Origin: Neurospora tetraspora
Taxonomy: Eukaryota; Ascomycota; Sordariomycetes; Sordariales; Sordariaceae
Reading direction: 5' to 3'
DNA length: 64,000 bases
Assembly (NCBI RefSeq): GCF_033439725.1
Contig: NW_026944388.1
Location: 1,116,001-1,180,000 of the forward strand
Below are positions 58,334 through 64,000 of this stretch, in pieces. Position 1 is the stretch's first letter, and each line of letters opens with the position of its first letter. Under the pieces are notes generated by a model. The model was not told the DNA's origin, searched no databases, and worked only from the letters and a program-made list of their open reading frames with translations. The translations under genes were made by a program, and so were the position numbers.

Positions 58334-60245
58334 CAAATCCTATTTTCGGGTCGACAGCCGAGCGAGACCTGGGCCGTCTAATTGGGGAGCTTGGAGACGG
58401 GGGCCGGGACCGAGACGCGGAGGAGAGAATCGAGCAGGAGCAGGAGGAGCAGGAGGAGCAGGAGGAGCAGGAGTGGAGGAGGCGGCGGCGGCTGTCGCGA
58501 CTGCAGGATGAATGCAAGGCAATCAGTAAACACGAAGCTTCAACGGAGGAAAAGCCAATTGGCACATGCGGCTGCTGCAGCGCATGGGGAAGGAACGACC
58601 CGGCTTCTGAGCTTTGATGTTGGGTGACACCGGAAGAAGAAAGAGATAGGGAACGGCAAGCTCGAGGAGGGCAAGCGCAAACGCTCTGATCAAAGCAGTC
58701 GCGATGCAACTCGGGCTGCGGTATCGGTGCTATCTCAGCAACTGAACACCTCAGGACCTCATGCATTGACAAGCAGCGTCGCCGCGTTGAAATGGAGTAT
58801 GTGATAGCGGGAAGGTAGACGGGAGCGGAGGGGTGTAGAGCAATGCAGTGCAGTGACATGTGCTTATTGACATTTGGATATTAGTTGGACACATACCAGA
58901 CAACTTGCTACCTTTTGACAGGACTACCCAGCGAGCGCTCGTGTGTGTGGCTGAGAGGATGAAAAGACGAAAGAAGCCAGAAAGCTCGAGTAGTTGCGTA
59001 TATGTTATGGTGAAGCAAAGCGCAAAGGTGCGGCGACGTCAGGAATTGAAGCCGGAGGTGAAGTCACGCAGCGATATATTTCCCCCTCCCTTGCAGGTTG
59101 CTTTTTCCTTGTAGGGCGGGATGGGGTAAGGTGTTTTGAACTGGAACCCTGTCAGTGTCGTGAAACAAACTGAGCTGGGAAAGCTGTTGCTGTTGCTGTT
59201 ACGTGTTGTCGAATGGAGGAGCTGAGGGCTGAGGGCTGAATGAGGAGAAGAGGGATGTCGAGATTGAGGAAACAAGAAGAGGGTTGACAAAGACGGGAAC
59301 GGTCAGGACGACATGTGCGCTCTTTCTTGGGACTGCTTGTCCTATTTCCATAGGGAGACGTCTCTCTGCCTTTGTACTTGGAGCCACGCACGCCCCAATT
59401 GTTTTTTGGTAGCTGACTTCTTTGCTTTCGTTGCCTTTTGCTTTTCTTGTTTGGCTCCATGTGGAGCGCGCCCCTGGTGAAGTCTCAAGTTCCCCTTGCT
59501 AGAGACGATCCCTAGAGAGAGCGGTTAGATAGACTTTTTGTACACTTGGCCGAATCCAACCCTCTCCTTTTGAAGACGTCGTGGAATTCCAGTGACATTG
59601 GAGGGGCCCGAGGAGCGGCTGGTGGTGTAAAAGGTGGGGTTTCCTTTACCCTTTGGAAGGGATCGTCCCTGTTGGATAGACTTGTCGCTAACCCGCCTCA
59701 TCGTCATCGCCTTCGGGATCCAATCACGTCACCTTGGACTCGTGTCGAAACTGGGGGTCAGAAAATGGTCCATTACATACCATGTCCTCAACTCCGAGCT
59801 CCCAAGTTGGGAATACTGTTATCAACCGACCATTGACACTCGGCGGACACTCGGGGAGGCTACCCGGCCCGTCATTATACCCACCGGCATAGGATCCCGC
59901 TTGTCGGCAGTTTGTAAAAGGCTGGAACCCGCGCCTCTTCTACAAGTACAGTCACCTCCAGGATCAGGGCCTATATATCTCGGGAACAGGTAAAGGCAGA
60001 TAGATAGGAAAAGTCTCATTTTGACCGTCGCAATGAGTAAAGGGCAGTCGTCTCGGAATACCACCTCTTCGACAGAGGGGCAAGCTCAAAGTACACAAAC
60101 ATAAAAGAAAATAGACCGTCCGTGCCACCCGCGCCGATGCAGAAACTATATGTGCGAATCCTCATCCTCTTTTTTTCTCCTCTTCTCGATTGCGTGTCGC
60201 GATTCACCACCACCACTCCATTGTAATCACCGCATATCCTATCCC
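58334..60245. other. pkac-1 promoter/leader and 3' flank of the lectin gene
   Basis: About 1.9 kb. A GGAGCA-type repeat lies at 58,433-58,475. Next to the pkac-1 ATG the minus strand is C/T-rich, which suits a leader. Open frames on both strands at 58,275-58,860 are products of the repeat. No other gene is supported. Confidence 0.5.
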
Positions 60246-61418
60246 CTAAAAACGATGGCTGCGCTGCTGCTTCGTCCTGTACGCCGTGTATCCGACATAG
60301 GCGCCTCCCACGGCAAAGAAGAAGAAGAGAGTCTTCACCAAGAACCAGGTCCAGCTGCCCTCAGTTTGCTGACCCGTCACCTTCTTGCCCTTGCCGCTGC
60401 CAGGTGTAGACTTGGTCGGCGGAGCGGTAGTGTAGAGGTTCCTGGCGTTGACCGAGATGATATCGTGGTTGTCGCTAAGCTCGCCCGTCTCGGCCGTGAA
60501 ACCAAGGTAGGCCACAGGAGGGATCGTGGGCGGCTCGTTGGTCTCGAAGCAGAGAACCCACTCGCCCTCGTTCTTGTACTGCAGCTCGAGCTTCAGGTAC
60601 TTATCCTGAAAGTGCGACAGCTTGAACTTGGTCGGCACGCTGGCGTGCCTGATACCGCGGGCCGAGCAGCCGGCCAGCTCCTGGTTCTTGCCATCCGTGT
60701 CCTTGTCGTACGAGGTCCGGCCGTCGCCCACCATGGCCATGACGTAGGGGAAGACGACGCCGGGCCGGTTGTTCTTGTACGTGTCGAAGAAGATGCCGAG
60801 ACCCTCGAATCGGTCCTGGTTGCCGAAAACAGGTCCTTCCCTCCCGCGCTCCTTCGTGAGCCACATGGCAAATCCATCGCCGTAGAGCGTGTTCTTTCCG
60901 TGGATCTTGAACTCGACCTCGATTTCCCAGTTGGTTGCTGTCAAGGGCACCTTGGACCAAAGGTTGCCCGTCTGCGACTGCCGGTCGGATGTGAGACGGA
61001 TGTACCTTGGTAAGAAGTACGGTTAGCGACGTCTTCTTTGGCCTCCTATCCGACGTTGAAGAACAACTCACTGGTCTGTGCGAATAATGGTGTCTCCTCC
61101 AAAGTCATACCACCGACTTTGCATGTCCGAGTCCAAGTATGGCTGTAGGTTGTGAACAACACCGCGTTAGTCATTGTAAACAAGACGTTGTCGACACAAG
61201 GCCCTCGGGATCCGGAGATTGTGCGCGCATACCTGGTTCAAGCTATGCGTCCTGAGCTGTTGGAAGAAAGCGTTAGTACCATGCGCAGAATGGCGCGAGG
61301 CAGAGCTTCCGGAACTCACTCCAATGCTCTTCACGTTGCCCTCTGCATCTTGCTGCACAGCACCGTGTGCCGCCGTGGCCAGCCACAAGGCCGACAGTGC
61401 CGACGTCAACAACATCAT
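60246..61418 (-). CDS. L-type (legume-like) lectin, secretory-pathway cargo receptor
   Basis: Exons on the minus strand are 61,418-61,320, 61,256-61,233, 61,142-61,072 and 61,005-60,246, giving 317 residues. Exon 2 is only 24 bases. A signal peptide (M-M-L-L-T-S-A-L-S-A-L-W-L-A-T-A-A-H-G-A) is followed by the lectin domain: P-Y-L-D-S-D-M-Q-S-R-W-Y-D-F-G-G-D-T, N-W-E-I-E-V-E-F-K-I, the carbohydrate/calcium region G-D-G-F-A-M-W-L, F-D-T-Y-K-N-N, and A-Y-L-G-F-T-A-E-T-G. One membrane helix (about 284-303) and a short basic tail ending in Phe complete the type I layout of VIP36, ERGIC-53 and Emp46/47. Such proteins carry glycoproteins between ER and Golgi; the terminal Phe could be an ER-exit signal. 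Cargo is unknown. Confidence 0.9.
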
Positions 61419-62329
61419 GATGCCCAGAAACCTAACCTAACGATGCGGCGGATCTGCTTTGGGAGGAGGAGAAGGGGGAGGAGTAGTAATGATAGTGTTG
61501 TTGTTGTTGTCGTTGTTTCGATAGAAGCCCGCAAGGGGGTTAAATGCAGAAGAATGGGATTGAAGAAAACGAAGGAATAGGAAAAGGGGAGGGGGGAAAT
61601 GAGCGTGCAGAAGGTATTCAGATAATGTCGTTTCGGAATTTGAGCCGAAGTGGTGTCGCTTCGCGCCGCTGGTTTGGTGGTTCTTGATGCGGTTGTTGAA
61701 CCAACCACGAACTGTTAAACCTCAGGTTAGCTGGCCTTTCCGCACGGGCAGGCCGAGAACGAGGGGGTCACCGTGAGACCGTGCAGCGCCCGAGAGGCAG
61801 AAAATGGAATCTGGGGCAGCTTGGCAGCGAGCCTGCGACACATCAACGACCTATGCGAGGCTGGTAATTATCAGTGGTGATACCGTACAGTACCTTCCAC
61901 TCTTGGCCTCTCTGTTAATGCCTCGGCTTATTCACGGTCTAACTCTGTGACACTAACTAACAAATGGTTGAAACAACAATCGTATCTTACAAAGTTTACC
62001 ATCTTTTACCCACAGAAGCTTTGCTCGACCATTCGGCTTCTACGACAGGGATCCTAGGAGCTTGCAATCAGTGGATGATGATGAGTTGCGGATTCGAAGA
62101 TTGAAAGGGAAACGCAGTGGAACCAAAGCTGGGCAAGCTCCAGACTCTTGCCTGCCGGGAGGCAGCTATGTGATTTATCGATGAACGATAAGCGATAAGC
62201 AGCCCGTGGCTGGTGCAGCGACCCACTTATTCTTCACTCCAAGTGCACTGTAGTCGCCGCCAATTGTTCAAGGACAACGCTCTCTTCCTCAACTGTTTCA
62301 CTTATTGATCGATCTACCAAAGCTTCATC
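61419..62329. promoter_or_regulatory. Divergent promoter region of the lectin and NSRP1-like genes
   Basis: 911 bases between two divergent ATGs. A GTTGTTGTTGTCG repeat lies close to the lectin start at 61,496-61,516. No specific binding site is supported. Confidence 0.5.
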
Positions 62330-63652
62330 ATGGTGGGCTTCTCCTTTGGACTGAAAAAGGCCGCGGCCTCCTCAAAACCAGCGCCGGCCAAGAGGAAACC
62401 CGCGACCTTCGGCGGCGATGACGATGACGAAAACACGACAGCTGGAGATGGCCAGCCCAAGCCCATCGCCGCCATTGAAATCACCGAATTGGACGGTTTC
62501 GACGATAACACGAGCACCCCTATAGAGACAGGAGATGAAGACCGCAAATCGAAAAAGAAATCAAAGGGACTACCACAACCACCACCGCCCGTGTCCGCAT
62601 CAGCATCAACATCATCAGCATCAGCATCCTCAAACAAGAAAGCACCTCCCGTCGCCGCCCAATTCGGCGACCTCTCCTCCGCCCTCGAATCGCGCAAATA
62701 CGCCCAAGCCGCCGCCGACGCCGACCCCTCCATCTACGACTACGACGCCGTCTACGACTCCTTCAAGGTTCCCCAAAAGAAAGAAAAGGAAGCCGACAAC
62801 AAGGAAAAGCGGCCCCGGTACTTTGACGCTTTACAAAAAGCGGCCGAGACGCGCGAGCGCGACCGGGCGATCGCCGAAGAGAAGAAACTAAAACGCGAGC
62901 GCGAAGCCGAGGGGGACGCGTTTGCCGATAAAGAGAAATTCGTCACGGAGGCGTACAAGCGCCAGCAGGAAGAAAACCGACGGCTGGAAGAAGAAGAGAA
63001 GAAGAGGGAGGAGGAAGAGGCGAAGAAGAATAAGAATAAAGGGTTAACGGACTTTTATAAGCAGATGCTGGAGAAGGAGGAGCTGGAGCATGTGGCGAAG
63101 ATGAAGGCTGTTGAGGAGCGGGTTAAGGCTGGGCCGGAAGCTGCACAGCAGAAGAAAGAGGGGGAGGAAGGGGAAGGGGAAGGGCAAGAAGAAGAGCAGG
63201 ACGCGGAAAAGAGGGCGGCGGAAAAGGCGAAAGAGATTAATGCCATGGGCGGCAACGTCATTATCAATGATGACGGTGAGGTGGTGGACAAGCGACAACT
63301 GCTCAAGGGCGGTTTGAACGTGGCGCCCAAGAAGAAGGTCGAACACCAACAGGAGAAGGCTCGGCAGGCGGCAAAGCCCGCTGCGGCAAGCGGACCGGCT
63401 AAGGGCGTGTTCCATGGCGGAAACAAGCAGGCAATGCGGGAAAGACAGACGCGCATGCTGGAGGCTCAGCTTGAGGAGAGGCTTAAACGGGCGAGAGAGG
63501 AAGAAGAGGAAGAGAGGAAGAAGGTGGAGCTGGTGGCCAAGAGTAGGAAGACGGAGGCGGATATCTCGAGCGCGAAGGAGCGGTACCTGGCGAGAAAGAG
63601 GGCGGCCGAGGAGGCAAAGAAGAAGGGGCTGGAGGAGGGTGCTGCGCCGTAG
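62330..63652 (+). CDS. NSRP1/CCDC55-like coiled-coil protein (DUF2040 family)
   Basis: A 440-residue single exon with a good start (ATCATGG). After a short Lys/Ala and acidic N-terminus comes the family core (about 120-270): S-I-Y-D-Y-D-A-V-Y-D-S-F-K, R-P-R-Y-F-D-A-L-Q-K-A-A-E-T-R, D-K-E-K-F-V-T-E-A-Y-K-R-Q and L-T-D-F-Y-K-Q-M-L. This is the N-terminal domain of nuclear speckle splicing regulatory protein 1. The rest is long charged helix, strongly coiled-coil, rich in Glu, Lys and Arg. In animals the protein influences alternative splice-site choice in the nucleus; a link to splicing here is inferred from family only. The coding strand has long purine runs in the coiled-coil part. Confidence 0.88.
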   Translation: MVGFSFGLKKAAASSKPAPAKRKPATFGGDDDDENTTAGDGQPKPIAAIEITELDGFDDNTSTPIETGDEDRKSKKKSKGLPQPPPPVSASASTSSASASSNKKAPPVAAQFGDLSSALESRKYAQAAADADPSIYDYDAVYDSFKVPQKKEKEADNKEKRPRYFDALQKAAETRERDRAIAEEKKLKREREAEGDAFADKEKFVTEAYKRQQEENRRLEEEEKKREEEEAKKNKNKGLTDFYKQMLEKEELEHVAKMKAVEERVKAGPEAAQQKKEGEEGEGEGQEEEQDAEKRAAEKAKEINAMGGNVIINDDGEVVDKRQLLKGGLNVAPKKKVEHQQEKARQAAKPAAASGPAKGVFHGGNKQAMRERQTRMLEAQLEERLKRAREEEEEERKKVELVAKSRKTEADISSAKERYLARKRAAEEAKKKGLEEGAAP

Positions 63653-64000
63653 TGTTGTTTTCTGAACAGCTCGGTTTTGTTATGTTTTTAACTTGTTTAG
63701 TTTCCGTTTTTGTTGACATGAGATACCCCCTTCTTTTTGGGAACCTGGCCCAGACCACGCCCAGTCCCCAGTAAAAGCATATGCCAGAAGAAGGAAAATA
63801 AATGCTACTTTTCCAAAGGTCTATAAAAAAGCCTTGTGCCCCGTTTTCCTTCCCTTTCTACCTATACCATTTCCCTTGCCCGTAATTGCGCTGATGTTGA
63901 TACACACGTACGTATACGGTACGGAAAACGATGTCACCTCCCCAACCTAAACAGCCGCTCTTTTTCCCTTCGTTCGTTCGTTCCTTGCTTTTCGCTTCTC
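63653..64000. other. 3' flank of the NSRP1-like gene
   Basis: T-rich sequence after the stop, suitable for a 3' UTR. No further gene begins before the window ends. Confidence 0.5.

Noticed and set aside
58275-58859. Overlapping frames on both strands beside the pkac-1 start
   Set aside because: Open because of a GGAGCA-type repeat; an in-frame stop separates them from pkac-1.
60150-61013. A 287-codon + strand frame opposite the lectin gene
   Set aside because: The lectin domain with signal peptide and splice sites is on the minus strand; this frame has no recognisable features.

Overview
The window reads as nuclear DNA of a filamentous ascomycete, most likely a Neurospora species or a close relative in the Sordariales. 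The evidence is the leu-1 gene (3-isopropylmalate dehydrogenase) with Neurospora-like exon structure, a PKA catalytic gene close to it, short introns with GTAAGT/GTGAGT donors and CTAAC/CTGAC branch sites, single dispersed 5S rRNA genes with a TATA box about 29 bases upstream, and repeat DNA turned AT-rich by C-to-T changes in the manner of repeat-induced point mutation (RIP).

Layout. Positions 1 to about 12,400 are an AT-rich graveyard of transposons. Reading through the RIP stops shows a nearly whole Helitron on the + strand: a DUF6570-like N-terminal part, a Rep part, a linker and a Pif1-like helicase. A short LTR element (4653-6900, two 258-base LTRs) is nested inside it. Downstream lie a tRNA-like sequence and an unidentified minus-strand coding remnant. 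From about 12,400 to 18,225 the sequence is GC-balanced with no convincing gene, ending in the pyrimidine-rich leader of a kinase gene.

Genes from 18,226 on: a Ksp1/Ran1-type protein kinase (+), a CorA-like membrane protein (-, five exons), arp8 of the INO80 complex (-, three exons), a small proline-rich protein (+), a 5S rRNA gene (-), a Rua1-type zinc transcription factor (+), a PHD-finger protein (+), a RIP-damaged Fot1/pogo DNA transposon with recognisable terminal repeats (46,158-48,008), leu-1 (+, four exons), a second 5S rRNA gene (-), an Avt1-type vacuolar amino-acid transporter (+, seven exons), the PKA catalytic subunit pkac-1 (-, four exons), an L-type lectin cargo receptor (-, four exons) and an NSRP1/CCDC55-like protein (+).

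The genes are housekeeping and regulatory and do not form a cluster with one function. Two are nutrient-signalling kinases, and leu-1 and the Avt1-type transporter both touch amino-acid homeostasis, but eukaryotic neighbours need not be functionally linked. All multi-exon models were spliced by hand; every one keeps frame from start to stop. I found no clearly novel biological system. The most informative signals are the nested Helitron/LTR fossil, the Fot1-like fossil and two 5S genes whose helices differ by compensatory changes.
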